Below are positions 52,435 to 63,600 of a stretch of DNA of 64,000 nt, piece by piece. The position numbers and the translations under genes are program-made. Under the pieces are notes generated by a model that ran no database searches, was not told the DNA's origin, and saw only the letters and a program-made list of their open reading frames with translations. The stretch is from Pseudomonadota bacterium. GTDB lineage: Bacteria > Pseudomonadota > Gammaproteobacteria > Xanthomonadales > Xanthomonadaceae. Each line of letters begins with the position of its first letter. Within the stretch, counting starts at the first letter, position 1. The stretch lies in contig JAFEBW010000017.1 of assembly GCA_018242445.1 (NCBI GenBank), forward strand, positions 1-64,000, written 5' to 3'.

Positions 52435-54024
52435 TCAACGTCCGCCGTTCGCCAGGCGCACGCGCCGATCCATCGCCGCCACCGCCGGGTCGCGCGGCGT
52501 GAGGCGATGCGCGGCATCGACGGCTTTCCGGGCATTGTCGATCTCGCCCGCGCCCAAGCGCTCGTCCGCGTAACCCAGCCAGCGCTTGGCCAATTCGCTG
52601 CGCAGCGAAGGCAGGGTGGCGTACCCGGGCTGGACGGAGATCAAGGCATCGAGGCAATCGCTCGCGTGGACGAGATGGTTGTCCGTCATCGCGCGCTGAT
52701 AGCAGGCGAGGATGCTGGTCACGAAACGATGGTTGGCGGCGACCACGCGCGGGTCGCCGGGCGCGATCGCAGCCGCCTCGTGCAGTTTGTCGAAGGCGCT
52801 GTCGCCGGGCGGCTCCACCAGCTCGCCACGGGCCATGGCGTTGTCGGCGGCGGCAAGCAAATCGGCGATCCGCGCCTTGTCGTGCCGGCCCCGCATCAGC
52901 CCCGAGCGCTGCAAGCGGGCCATGCGCATGCGTTGGCTCGCCACGCGCACGGACGGCAGATCCGGCGCGAGCTCACGCGCTTTCTCGAGTGCGGCCGCGG
53001 CTTGCGGAAACTGGAAATCCGCGGTCTCCCGGTTGGCTTCGCGCACCCAGGCCTCGGCCGCAGCGCGCAAGCCGGCATGCGCGCGCGGATCGTCGGGCGT
53101 GGCTTCCAGGGTCTGCTTCCAGATCGCCGCCGCGGCGTCGATGCGGCCGGCTCGCATGTCGGCATCGGCACGATCCATCTGCCGCGACTGCCGTTGGCGC
53201 CGGCGCTGCAATGCATCGGCCAGGCGCGCGCGCGCATCCGGCAAATCCAGGTGCCCCGGATCGACCGCCGCCACCCGATCGATCACCTTCTGCGCGTCAT
53301 CGATGCGGCCCTGGGCGATCTGCCCCCGGGTGTCGCCCAGCATGCGCGAAAGCAAGGCGGCGCGACGATCGAGCACGAGCGCGTTGTCGGGAGCCAGCGC
53401 AACCGCCTGCTGATACAAGGCCAGCGCCGACGCATCGCCATCGTCGAGGTGCCCGCCCTGGGCTGCGGCATCGGCCTGATCGAGCAGCGCGGCGATCTGC
53501 GTCTCGCTGCCCGCCTTGCGGCGCAGGGCATCCTCCACGCGCGCGATCGCCGCAACCGGCGCGGAAAGGTCGCGGGCGAGCGCGAGGTCGCGCCGGGCGA
53601 GATCGAGCTTGCCTGCATCCGCCTCGGACTGTGCCCTTGCCGCCGCGGCACTGGCCACGTGGGTCAGGCCCTCGCGCACGCCGAGATCGTCGGGATTGCG
53701 CGCCATCGCCGCCTCGAACAACTCGCGCGCACCACGACCGTCCGGCGAGGTGAGGCGCCCGGCGCGCAACGCGGCCTGCGCCTGCAGCACCAGTTGATTC
53801 TGTTGCGGCACCGGCACGAGGCGGGCGCCGATGGCGCTGCGCCAGTGCACCAGCGCGAAGCCGGCCGCAGCCAACACGAGCAGCGACACGAAGACGATCC
53901 ACCACGCGCGCGAGCGACGGCTGCTCGCTTGCCGCGTCCGCGCCGGGCGCATCGCGGTCGCCCACGCGGAGGGATCGGCGTCTTGCGATGGTTCGCCGAT
54001 GACAGGCTCGCGGCGATCGCTCAT
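52435..54024 (-). CDS. TPR-like protein with N-terminal membrane anchor, function unknown
   Basis: About 529 residues. A cytoplasmic N-terminus with charged residues, one TM (AWWIVFVSLLVLAAAGFALV, about 41-60) and ~450 residues of Ala-rich helical repeats with TPR-like periodicity (RELFEAAMARNPDDLGVREG, ALALYQQAVALAPDNALVLD, AAAALEKARELAPDLPSVRV), presumably in the periplasm. There is no enzymatic motif. Start MSDRREPV (54024). It is linked to the lipoprotein gene downstream. Confidence 0.7.
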   Translation of the reverse strand: MSDRREPVIGEPSQDADPSAWATAMRPARTRQASSRRSRAWWIVFVSLLVLAAAGFALVHWRSAIGARLVPVPQQNQLVLQAQAALRAGRLTSPDGRGARELFEAAMARNPDDLGVREGLTHVASAAAARAQSEADAGKLDLARRDLALARDLSAPVAAIARVEDALRRKAGSETQIAALLDQADAAAQGGHLDDGDASALALYQQAVALAPDNALVLDRRAALLSRMLGDTRGQIAQGRIDDAQKVIDRVAAVDPGHLDLPDARARLADALQRRRQRQSRQMDRADADMRAGRIDAAAAIWKQTLEATPDDPRAHAGLRAAAEAWVREANRETADFQFPQAAAALEKARELAPDLPSVRVASQRMRMARLQRSGLMRGRHDKARIADLLAAADNAMARGELVEPPGDSAFDKLHEAAAIAPGDPRVVAANHRFVTSILACYQRAMTDNHLVHASDCLDALISVQPGYATLPSLRSELAKRWLGYADERLGAGEIDNARKAVDAAHRLTPRDPAVAAMDRRVRLANGGR

Positions 54025-54063
54025 GGCGCGCAAAGGGTGTGCGGCATCGGCGCAGGATAGCAG

Positions 54064-54117
54064 TGTGGGGAATCGGGGACAGGGGCTGGGGCTGGGGACA
54101 GGGGACTGGGAAATCGT
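54064..54117. repeat. Variant heptamer array between TPR gene and relA
   Basis: GGGGAATC, GGGGACA, GGGGCTG, GGGCTG, GGGGACA, GGGGACT and GGGAAATC units in tandem (54066-54112), a degenerate relative of the GGGAATC repeat. Confidence 0.75.
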
Positions 54118-54141
54118 CCCTTGCCCCTTGTCCCCCGCCCA

Positions 54142-56334
54142 TCATCCCAGCCGCCTTGCATCGTCCACGCCGGGCACGGCATTCAGACGGCCGAGCAGTT
54201 GCCCGAGTTGGTCGAAGTCCTTCACCTTCAGGGTGAAGCGCACCTCGGCCAGCCCGCGCGCTTCCTCCAGGCGGCTGCTCACCGCCAGTACATGCACGCC
54301 GTGCTGGGCGATCAGGTTGGTCAGATCCTTGAGCAAGCCCTTGCGATCGAGCCCGCGCACCTGCACGTCCACGCTGTAGCTGCCGCCGCCGCGCTCGCCC
54401 CACTCCACCGGCAACAGGCGTTCGGGGTGCCCGGTCAACAGGCGCGCCAGCGCCGCGCAGCCCTGCCGGTGGATGCTCACGCCACGCCCGCGGGTGAGAT
54501 AGCCGGCGATGGCATCGCCGGCCACCGGCTGGCAGCAGCGCGCGAGCATCGTGAGCAGGTTGCCCACGCCCTCGACGACGAAACGGTCGTTCGGTCGCGC
54601 CGGCCGCGCCTTGGCTTCGGCGCGCGTCGCCTGCGCCTGTTTCTCGGCCTCGGATCGCGCCTGCGCCTGCGCGTGGTCGTGCAGGGCCCGCGCGACCTGG
54701 CTGGAGCCGACGTCGCCCAGCGCCACGGCGATGTGCAGTTCGTCCAGCGTGGTGAGGCGAAACCGCGCCAGCGCCGGGGTCAGGTCGTGCTGGTGCAGGG
54801 CGAGCCGCTTGAGCTCCTTGTCCAGCAGCTCGCGCCCGGCCTGCAGGTTGCGCGCGCGGTCGAGCTTGTGGAACCAGCCGCGCACCTTGTCGCGCGAACG
54901 CGCGCTGGCGAGGAAGCCGCTGCCGGCCAGCAGCCAGTCGCGACGCGGCTCGGCTGTCTTGGCGGTGAGGATTTCCACGCGATCGCCGGTGACCGGCTGG
55001 AAGTTCAGCGGCACGATGCGGCCGTTGACCTTGGCGCCCCGACAGCGATGCCCGACCTCGGTGTGCACGTGATAGGCGAAATCCAGCACGGTGCCGCCGC
55101 GCGGCAGGTCGATCACTTCGCCGCGCGGGGTGAGCAGGTAGACGCGATCCTCGACGAGGTCGGCGCGCAGGCCGGCGAGCAGGGTCTCCTCGCCGCCCTC
55201 GGCCTCGCCGCGGTCGAGCAGTTGCCGCATCCATGCGACCTTGCGGTCGAAACTGGCATCGGCATTCGCGGATGCCTTGCCGACGCCGCCCTGACCCTCC
55301 TTGTAGCGCCAGTGCGCCGCCACGCCCAGCTCGGAATGCGCGTGCATCTCGTGGGTGCGGATCTGCACTTCCAGCGCGCGCCCCTGCGGGCCGATCACCG
55401 CCGTGTGCAATGATCGGTAGTTGTTGCCCTTCGGGTTGGCGATGTAATCGTCGAACTCGGCCGGCACCGGCGGCCACAACTGGTGCACCACGCCCAACGC
55501 GGCGTAGCAGGTGGCGATGTCGTCCACCAGCACGCGCACCGCGCGCACGTCGTAAAGCTCGCCGAAGGGCACGTTCTTGCGCTGCATCTTCTTCCAGATG
55601 CTGAAAATGTGTTTGGGCCGCCCGGCCACGTCGGCGACGATGCCTGCATCGCTCAACGCCGCACGGATGCGCGCCTTCGCCTCCTCGATGAAGCGCTCGC
55701 GATCGCTGCGCTTTTCGTCCAGCAGCCGCGCGATGCGCTGGTAGCGATCCGGCTGCAGACAGCGGAAGGCGAGATCCTCCAGCTCCCACTTGAGCTGCCA
55801 GATGCCCAGCCGGTTCGCCAGCGGCGCGTGGATGTCGGCCGTCAACTGCGCCAGCGCGACGCGCTCGGCCTCGGGCAGGTCGGCGGCGTGGCGCATGCGC
55901 ACCAGTTGCCACGCCAGCAGGATCAGGATCGCGCGCAGATCCTTCACCAATGCCAGCAACAAGCGCCGCAAGCCTTCGGCGCGCACATGCTGGGTGCGCC
56001 CGGCATGCAGGATCCACACCTGCCCGGCTGCGTGCAGGCCTTCCAGCAACGCCTGCACGCGCGTGCGCGCGTCGGCATCGAGCGCATCCAGGCGTGTGCG
56101 CCATGCCGGCATCGCGTGGACGATGGCGGCGAGCAGCACTTCCTCGTCGGCACGCAGCAGGTCGAGCAGGTCGAGGGTTTCGCCCAGATCGCGCGTGGCT
56201 ACTTCCATCGAAGAGACCACGGCCGAAGCATCCAGCACGCACAGCGCTCCTCGCGCCGCCGCGCCGCCGCGCAAACGCAACCATGCGCCCAGCGACGGGG
56301 CGACCGGAATTTCGTGGGCGACGCGGGCTTTCAC
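54142..56334 (-). CDS. relA: RelA-type (p)ppGpp synthetase
   Basis: 730-residue ribosome-associated (p)ppGpp synthetase. The N-terminal HD-like domain is degenerate: HD and the ED pair of hydrolases are missing (LVKDLRAILILLAWQLVRMR). The synthetase domain contains RPKHIFSIWKKMQRKNVPFG, DVRAVRVLVDD and the EFDD motif at 293-296, which marks RelA rather than SpoT (RFKD), then YRSLHTAVIGPQGRALEVQI. TGS (VYLLTPRGEVIDLPRGGTVL) and C-terminal ACT (VQVRGLDRKGLLKDLTNLIA) domains follow. Start is GTG 56334 (VKARVAHEIP), giving normal length; the frame is open far upstream but over ppk on the other strand. Divergent from ppk1. Confidence 0.95.
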   Translation of the reverse strand: MKARVAHEIPVAPSLGAWLRLRGGAAARGALCVLDASAVVSSMEVATRDLGETLDLLDLLRADEEVLLAAIVHAMPAWRTRLDALDADARTRVQALLEGLHAAGQVWILHAGRTQHVRAEGLRRLLLALVKDLRAILILLAWQLVRMRHAADLPEAERVALAQLTADIHAPLANRLGIWQLKWELEDLAFRCLQPDRYQRIARLLDEKRSDRERFIEEAKARIRAALSDAGIVADVAGRPKHIFSIWKKMQRKNVPFGELYDVRAVRVLVDDIATCYAALGVVHQLWPPVPAEFDDYIANPKGNNYRSLHTAVIGPQGRALEVQIRTHEMHAHSELGVAAHWRYKEGQGGVGKASANADASFDRKVAWMRQLLDRGEAEGGEETLLAGLRADLVEDRVYLLTPRGEVIDLPRGGTVLDFAYHVHTEVGHRCRGAKVNGRIVPLNFQPVTGDRVEILTAKTAEPRRDWLLAGSGFLASARSRDKVRGWFHKLDRARNLQAGRELLDKELKRLALHQHDLTPALARFRLTTLDELHIAVALGDVGSSQVARALHDHAQAQARSEAEKQAQATRAEAKARPARPNDRFVVEGVGNLLTMLARCCQPVAGDAIAGYLTRGRGVSIHRQGCAALARLLTGHPERLLPVEWGERGGGSYSVDVQVRGLDRKGLLKDLTNLIAQHGVHVLAVSSRLEEARGLAEVRFTLKVKDFDQLGQLLGRLNAVPGVDDARRLG

Positions 56335-56392
56335 GGCAAGGAAGTCGATGGGAGCGTTACCGTCATGAGACGCTGATGTGCCGACGGATCTT

Positions 56393-56412
56393 GTCGGCCA
56401 AGGATGGCCGAC
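56393..56412. promoter_or_regulatory. Inverted repeat A in the relA/ppk intergenic region
   Basis: GTCGGCC (56393-56399) and GGCCGAC (56406-56412) with six bases between. GTCGG (56393-56397) can also pair with CCGAC at 56381-56385. Position between divergent genes suits an operator. Confidence 0.5.
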
Positions 56413-56417
56413 CACGA

Positions 56418-56439
56418 ATCGATCGCGCAAGCGATCGAT
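56418..56439. promoter_or_regulatory. Perfect inverted repeat B in the relA/ppk intergenic region
   Basis: ATCGATCGC (56418-56426), GCAA, GCGATCGAT (56431-56439): a 9-bp perfect dyad with a GNRA-type tetraloop if transcribed. It lies 64 bp before the ppk1 ATG and 84 bp before the relA start. It could be an operator shared by both genes or an RNA hairpin in the 5' leader of either mRNA. Confidence 0.6.
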
Positions 56440-56502
56440 GCGTGCGGGCTGCCGAATCGCCGCAGGCATGCGACACTCGGCGTCCACCGCCGCGCGACCT
56501 GA

Positions 56503-58700
<2,198 letters not shown>

Positions 58701-58701
<1 letters not shown>

Positions 58702-60239
58702 TGGCGCCCGCGAAGATCAAGCAGGCCGACGCCACCAGCCGCGCAGACGGCAACGATGCGCTGCTGGCGGCGCTGGACTTGGGTTCCAACAGTTTCCACA
58801 TGGTCGTGGCGCGGCGCGTGCTGGGGCAGTTGCGGGTGGTCGATCGCCTGCGCGAAATGGTGCGGATGGCCGAAGGGCTGGACGGCCACGGCGGCTTGCG
58901 CAAGGACGTGCGCGCGCGCGCGCTGGAATGCCTGGCGCGCTTCGGCCAGCGCATCCGTCACCTGCCTGCCGGCAACGTGCGCGTGGTGGCGACCAACACG
59001 GTGCGCCAGTTGCGCGATCCGCGCGGCTTCCTGCAACCCGCCGAGGCCGCGCTCGGGCACGCGGTGGAAATCGTCTCCGGCCGCGAGGAAGCGCGGCTGG
59101 TGTATCTGGGCGTCGCCCACGGCATGGCGCCCAGCGGCAAGCGGCGGCTGGTGATCGACATCGGCGGCGGCTCGACCGAGTTCATCATCGGCGAAGGCTA
59201 CGAACCGCTGGAACGCGAAAGCTTGCAGATGGGCTGCGTGGCCAGCACCCGCCGCTTCTTCGCCGACGGCCGCATCGGCCGCAAGCGCTGGAAGGAAGGT
59301 CTGACCGAGATTTCCGCCGAGTTCCAGCAATTTTCACGCGCCTACCGCGAACGCGGCTGGGACGAGGCGATGGGTTCCTCGGGCACGATCAAGGCCATCG
59401 GCGAAATCGTGGCGGCGATGAAGCTCACCCGCGGGGCCATCACCGATACCGCGCTCGCCGCATTGTGCGAGCGCCTGCAGGCCTGTGAGCGCATCGACGA
59501 CATCGCATTGCCCGGCCTGCCCGACGAGCGCCGCCCGGTGATCGCCGGCGGCGCGCTGGTTTTGCAGGCGGCGTTCAACGAACTCGGCCTCAAGCGCATG
59601 CAGCCGAGCAAGGCCGCGCTGCGCGAGGGCCTGCTGCACGACATGCTCGGTCGCGGCAGCGAACGCGACCCGCGCGAAGCCTCGGTGGATGCCTTGATGG
59701 CCCGTTACGACGTCGATCGCGAACAAGCCGCGAGGGTCGAGCACAGTGCGCTGGATCTGTTCGACCAATGCGCGGAGGACTGGCGACTGGCTGCCGACGA
59801 ACGCCGCGCGCTGGCGTGGGCGGCACGCGTGCACGAGATCGGCCTGGCGGTCGCGCACAGCCAATACCATGTGCACGGCGCTTACCTGATCGAGCATTCC
59901 GACATCGACGGTTTCTCCCGCACCGAGCAGCAGGTGCTGGCCGCGCTGGTGCGTTGCCACCGCCGCGCGATCGCCATGCCGGTCATCGACGCCCTGCCAG
60001 CACGTCTGGAAGAACCGACCCTGCGCTGCGCCTTGTTGCTGCGGCTGGCCGTGCTGCTGCACCGCAGCCACGACCGCGATGCCGCGCCGGCGGCCCGCCT
60101 GTCGGTGGATGGCAAGCATGTGCAACTGGGCCTGCCGGCCGACTGGCTGCAACGGCACAGCCTGACCCGTCAGGATCTGGAACGCGAGCGCAGCGAGATG
60201 GCCGCCATCGGCTACACGCTCACGATCCGATTGGCCTGA
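58701..60239 (+). CDS. ppx: Exopolyphosphatase / pppGpp phosphatase (Ppx/GppA family)
   Basis: 512-residue ASKHA-fold phosphatase that removes terminal phosphate from polyphosphate, possibly also pppGpp. Phosphate-binding LDLGSNSFHMVVAR and VIDIGGGSTEFIIG loops, SSGTIKAIGE, and an HD-like C-terminal part (AWAARVHEIGLAVAHSQYHV, HGAYLIEHSDIDGFS) are present. The ATG shares a base with the ppk1 stop, as in typical ppk-ppx operons. Ppx versus GppA cannot be decided from sequence alone, but the operon context favours Ppx. Confidence 0.93.
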
Positions 60240-60253
60240 ACGTCGCGCGGCCC

Positions 60254-61684
60254 TCAGCGCATCGCCATCGTGTACGGCCGGTCGGTGTACTGCGAGACCG
60301 CGTCGATGCCGTGCTTGTCGAGGTTGTCCAGACGGCTTTCGAAGCCCGGATGCGTGCTCAGCAGGTTGCCGGTGCGGCCCGGGTCGGCGGCGGCCTCGAG
60401 CTTCTGCAACACCGCGTACATGGCCAGCGGGTTGTAGCCGGCACGCGCGATGTAGATCATCGAGGCCGCATCCGAGCGGTATTCGACGGACTTGTCGAAG
60501 CCCGTCAGCAACACCGCCGCGCCTTCCTTGGCGAAGTAGCCGGCCAGCTTCTGCGCGAACGGGTTGGCGCCGGCCTTGCCCATCGCGCCGACGAATTGGT
60601 CGGTGCCCACGTTCAGCGCCATCGAGGTCATCGCCTGCTTGCGGATCACGTTGTAGTGGTCGCGCGAGACGACGTGGCTGATTTCGTGCCCGAGCACGGC
60701 GGCGACCTCGTCGTCGGAAGCCAGCACCTCGTACAGGCCGCGGGTGACGATGATGTAGCCGCCCGGCGCGGCGAAGGCGTTCATGGTCGGGCTGTCCACC
60801 ACCACGAAGGTCCACGGCAGGTCGTCGCGCGGAGTCTGCAGCGCCACCCAGCGGCCGATGGTGTTGACCCGCTGCTGCGCCTGCGGATTGTTCCAGATCG
60901 GCATCACGCTGAGCACGCGGCCGGCGACCTGCGGGCCCATCGCGATTTCCTCGTCGTACTTTTCCTGCTCGCTCTTGGGCATGGCATCGGCAGCGTTGTC
61001 GGCAACCGAGCTGCCCAGGCCCAATTGCCCGCCGATCATGCCGAACAGCCCCTTCTTCGCAGCCGAATTTTCGGCTGCGTGGACTTGCGCATCCTCCGGC
61101 GAACCCGACGTTTCGCGGTGGCCCTGGCCGATCCCCGGCTCTTTCTTGTAGGCCACCTGGGTCGCTTGCAGATGGTCGCGGCTGGCGTAGGCGCGCGCGG
61201 TGGCGTCATCCACCCGGAAGGTATCCATCTGCGCCACGGCGGCCGGATCGTAGGTCGCCCCGCGCAAGTCCTCGCTGCTGATGCCGCGCACGCCGGCCGT
61301 CTCGCCCGCCTTCGGGCGGCCGCCGAACATCGAATAGCCATCGTTGCCGGAGCCCTTGGCCTGCGCGAGGCGCACCTCGTTGATCCTCACGAAACCCACG
61401 GCACCGGGCTGGGTCTTGACGTTGAACCACAGGCCATCCTGCCGATCCACTTCCACCGCGCTGCCACGGGCCAGCGTGGCGAGCGTGGGCGACGAGGTAG
61501 TCGCGGCTTGATGGAGCGCGACGCCGTCCTTGTACACCGTCGCCGCGGTGTTGCCGGTCGGCTGCGGTGCGGGTGCCGGCGCGGGCGTCGGCGCCGCGGG
61601 CGGGCGCTTCCTCGCGGCCAGCGCCGGCTCGGTCGCCAGCACGAGAACGATGGCAAGGCTCAGGATTCGGATGGACTGGCGCAT
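60254..61684 (-). CDS. M48 family metalloprotease with N-terminal SH3-like domain
   Basis: 476 residues: signal peptide (SLAIVLVLATEPALAA), P/A-rich linker, a bacterial SH3 domain (about 48-108: VYKDGVALHQAATTSSPTLA, GLWFNVKTQPGAVGFVRINE) and a C-terminal M48 peptidase with HEISH (about 333-337) and the third ligand Glu in EYRSDAASMIY. It is a periplasmic Zn protease of the BepA/YfgC/LoiP type, involved in outer membrane protein quality control. Start MRQSIR at 61684, inside the upstream CHASE2 gene (25 bp overlap), suggests coupling. Confidence 0.9.
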   Translation of the reverse strand: MRQSIRILSLAIVLVLATEPALAARKRPPAAPTPAPAPAPQPTGNTAATVYKDGVALHQAATTSSPTLATLARGSAVEVDRQDGLWFNVKTQPGAVGFVRINEVRLAQAKGSGNDGYSMFGGRPKAGETAGVRGISSEDLRGATYDPAAVAQMDTFRVDDATARAYASRDHLQATQVAYKKEPGIGQGHRETSGSPEDAQVHAAENSAAKKGLFGMIGGQLGLGSSVADNAADAMPKSEQEKYDEEIAMGPQVAGRVLSVMPIWNNPQAQQRVNTIGRWVALQTPRDDLPWTFVVVDSPTMNAFAAPGGYIIVTRGLYEVLASDDEVAAVLGHEISHVVSRDHYNVIRKQAMTSMALNVGTDQFVGAMGKAGANPFAQKLAGYFAKEGAAVLLTGFDKSVEYRSDAASMIYIARAGYNPLAMYAVLQKLEAAADPGRTGNLLSTHPGFESRLDNLDKHGIDAVSQYTDRPYTMAMR

Positions 61685-63594
61685 GGCGTTTCCCCGGTGG
61701 CGGGCGCTGGAGTACTGCCCGGATAGATATAACGCGGAAGGCAATCCACATCGGCCGCGATGAAGGCGCGCAGGCTGGTGGTGGCCGGCATCTGCAACAC
61801 GTTGCCAAGCGTATTTTGCAACGCCATCGAGCGACTGGATTGATCCATGTCACTCAGATCCACATAGGCGGCGTTGGCGGTCACCACCTGCTCCAGCCGG
61901 TGGTGGTGGGCGATCTTCGCGAGCACCTCGTTGATCAGCTTCAGGTCGTGCAGGATTTCCCAGCGCAACTCTTCCACCGAGGGCGCGTCGCAGATCATCA
62001 GGATCACCTCGCGGAAATCCGAGGCGAGGAAGGTCTTCCGCTCGATCAGGCCCTCGTGCATTTTCGCGTAGCCGTGGGCGTACAAGGTGCGGCGGATCTG
62101 CCGTCGGTATTCGTTGGTTTCCCAGAAGCGCCGCGCCTGCGGATTGCGGCCGAGCACCTCCAGATGCTCGCCCACGCTCACCCGCAGGATCAGCAGGACG
62201 ACGTGCAGGCGGCCGCCTTCGCCCAGTTCGGGCACGTGGTCGTCGTTGCCCAGCGCGCGCCCGCGCATGCCGGCCAGATACGTCCGGCACAGCCCGAAGA
62301 AGGTCAGCGAGATGCCCACCACGGTGAAGATGTCGAAGAAATAAGTGCTGAAGGTCAGCGTCAGCATCGCCACCGCGGTGAGCACGAGGTTGGTCGCGGT
62401 GAAGATCGCGTCGATGTCCTGCGAGGGCTCGCCACGCCAGAACGACCAGCCGATGAACACGATCAGGATGGCCGACAGCAGGTATTTGAAGCCCTCATGC
62501 GGCAGCCGGATCCAGGTGTCGCCCACGAGATTCTCGACGGCCTCGCCCTGCAGCACCACGCCGGCCATTTGCGGGTCGATCGGGGTGGGCTTGAAGTCGT
62601 TGATGCCCGAGGCGACATAGCCGACCAGCACGATCTTGCCCTTCAGGTCGGGCAGCTTCTGCCCGGGCTTGAGGCAGGGCGTGTGCTCGTCGGGCAGCAG
62701 ATCCACGGCCGCCACCACCGGCAGGGGATGGTGCGGTCGCCAATTCAGGCGGATGTGTTGCGGAAAGCGGGTGAACGGGCGATGCAGGTATTGCCCGGCG
62801 ACCAATGCGGCCATCGACGGCACGCCCCAGTCGCCCTCGCGCTGCCAGAGGTCGAAATCGCGCACCACCGCATCGCCCGAGCGCTGGATGTTGACGAAAC
62901 CCGCGTGCCGGGCCAGTGCCGGCGCATAGGGCAACTGGATCGTCGCCAGCGGCGCTGGTTTCGGTCTTGCCACCAGCGGCAACGCGGCGGGCCAGCGATT
63001 CACGGTGCTGGTGGCGGGCGTGTCTTCGGTGGCGTCGCCGAAATTGGCGGCGAAGAACGTCGGCGCGCCGAGGTCGGCCACCTGGGCCAGCATCGCGTCG
63101 GAGTCGGACTGGGCGGATTTGTCGAGGAACAGCACGTCGTAGCCGACCGCGGCCACCCCGGCATCGGACAGCGCCGTCAGCAGGTCGGCGTGGCGGTCGC
63201 GCGGCCACGGCCAGCCCGGCAGGCCCTTCTTCTCGAAATGCGAGATCGAACACTCGTCGATCTCGGCGATCACCACCTTGCCCGACATCGCCGGGTCGAG
63301 CGGGCGCCGCGCGATCACCCAGTCGAACAGCGAATCCTCCACCGCCGACAACGAGCGATGCCCGCCTTGCAGGCTTTCGCCCGCCCACGCGCCGATGCCG
63401 TAGTAGTCCCAGAACAGGAAGCCCAGCGCGATCGCCGTCATCGCCAGGAAAAACGTGAAGCGCAGGCGCGAGGCCAGCGCGCTCAGCGTGCGTCCGAACG
63501 CGCGTTCGTACAGACCCCACGTCTTGATGAAACGAGCTGCCGCCCGTTCGAACACGTTCGGGCTCGGCGGCACGCCTTTTTTCTCCTTCGCCAT
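61660..63594 (-). CDS. CHASE2 sensor protein with unrecognised C-terminal domain
   Basis: 644 residues. One N-terminal TM (FTFFLAMTAIALGFLFWDYY) leads into a periplasmic CHASE2 domain (about 75-365: VEDSLFDWVIARRPLDPAMS, VVIAEIDECSISHFEKKGLP, YDVLFLDKSAQSDSDAML, LKGKIVLVGYVASGINDFKP, MAGVVLQGEAVENLVGDTWI). Three TM helices follow (YLLSAILIVFIGWSFWRG, LVLTAVAMLTLTFSTYFF, FTVVGISLTFFGLCRTYLAG). Most CHASE2 proteins then carry a cyclase, kinase or GGDEF domain; here a ~185-residue C-terminal region (VLLILRVSVGEHLEVLGRNP, EVILMICDAPSVEELRWEIL) matches none of these. It may be a new effector domain or a partner-binding domain for the coupled M48 protease. Confidence 0.85.
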   Translation of the reverse strand: MAKEKKGVPPSPNVFERAAARFIKTWGLYERAFGRTLSALASRLRFTFFLAMTAIALGFLFWDYYGIGAWAGESLQGGHRSLSAVEDSLFDWVIARRPLDPAMSGKVVIAEIDECSISHFEKKGLPGWPWPRDRHADLLTALSDAGVAAVGYDVLFLDKSAQSDSDAMLAQVADLGAPTFFAANFGDATEDTPATSTVNRWPAALPLVARPKPAPLATIQLPYAPALARHAGFVNIQRSGDAVVRDFDLWQREGDWGVPSMAALVAGQYLHRPFTRFPQHIRLNWRPHHPLPVVAAVDLLPDEHTPCLKPGQKLPDLKGKIVLVGYVASGINDFKPTPIDPQMAGVVLQGEAVENLVGDTWIRLPHEGFKYLLSAILIVFIGWSFWRGEPSQDIDAIFTATNLVLTAVAMLTLTFSTYFFDIFTVVGISLTFFGLCRTYLAGMRGRALGNDDHVPELGEGGRLHVVLLILRVSVGEHLEVLGRNPQARRFWETNEYRRQIRRTLYAHGYAKMHEGLIERKTFLASDFREVILMICDAPSVEELRWEILHDLKLINEVLAKIAHHHRLEQVVTANAAYVDLSDMDQSSRSMALQNTLGNVLQMPATTSLRAFIAADVDCLPRYIYPGSTPAPATGETPCASPSES

Positions 63595-63600
63595 GCGGCC

